8,321 nucleotides of DNA from Spirochaetaceae bacterium (lineage in GTDB: Bacteria > Spirochaetota > Spirochaetia > SZUA-6 > Bin103), in the NCBI GenBank assembly GCA_026710565.1, contig JAPOQV010000470.1:1-8321 (forward strand). Reading direction: 5' to 3'. Positions within the stretch are counted from its first letter, which is position 1. Every line of letters starts with the position of its first letter. Under the pieces are notes generated by a model that saw nothing but the letters and a program-made list of their open reading frames with translations, made no database searches and was not told the origin of the DNA. A program made the translations under genes and the position numbers. Positions 6,136 to 8,321 of the stretch are shown here, piece after piece.

Positions 6136-6149
6136 AATGAGGATGTCAA
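6121..6149 (-). promoter_or_regulatory. Possible promoter of the antitoxin operon
   Basis: The minus strand has a perfect TTGACA at 6149-6144. Seventeen bases further on (6126-6121) is CATCGT, which matches the -10 consensus at only three of six positions but has A at position 2 and T at position 6. Transcription would begin near the ATG at 6112, which has no Shine-Dalgarno site, so a nearly leaderless message is possible. The -10 box is weak, so this is tentative. The operator candidate overlaps it. Confidence 0.4.
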
Positions 6150-6157
6150 CAGTAAGC

Positions 6158-8321
<2,164 letters not shown>

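Overview
This is a very GC-rich (roughly two-thirds G+C by eye), gene-dense bacterial chromosomal or metagenomic-contig window with almost no intergenic DNA. Both ends carry TCA-cycle genes cut by the window edge: the C-terminal part of a citrate synthase (1-484, +) on the left and most of an AcnA-type aconitase (6158-8321, -) on the right. Long open frames on the opposite strand and in other frames are shadows of the high GC. I cannot name the phylum. High GC, GTG starts, a mix of strong and absent Shine-Dalgarno sites, and a MoxR/VWA pair next to small toxin-antitoxin genes fit several environmental high-GC lineages.

Left part (1-1455, + strand): the citrate synthase end is followed, with a TGATG stop/start overlap, by a DmpA/NylC-type (peptidase family S58, Ntn-hydrolase fold) P1-family peptidase. 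The two form a small operon that converges on the minus-strand cluster.

Middle part (1339-6112, - strand): seven genes run in one direction with overlaps or gaps of at most about 50 bp. In order of transcription they are a Phd/YefM antitoxin, a VapC-like PIN toxin, a MoxR/Mg-chelatase-like AAA+ ATPase, a MIDAS-containing VWA protein, an OsmC-family peroxiredoxin, an MntA-like nucleotidyltransferase and a HepT-like HEPN protein. Two different toxin-antitoxin modules (type II PIN/Phd and type VII MntA/HepT) therefore bracket an AAA+/VWA chaperone-like pair. The vapC stop overlaps the AAA+ start, and the mntA stop overlaps the hepT start. The last gene, hepT, runs past its normal family end and overlaps the 3' end of the convergent peptidase gene.

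Right part (6113-8321): a 45-bp gap between aconitase and the antitoxin holds a perfect 10-bp palindrome, a second half-match and a TTGACA box, which together look like an autoregulated promoter/operator. The aconitase has all its iron-sulfur and active-site motifs, but its last ~25 bases at the window edge are C-rich and do not encode the expected conserved residues, so they may be unreliable sequence.

The least ordinary element is the TA - AAA+/VWA - OsmC - TA arrangement. Each family is known; whether they work together is inference only.
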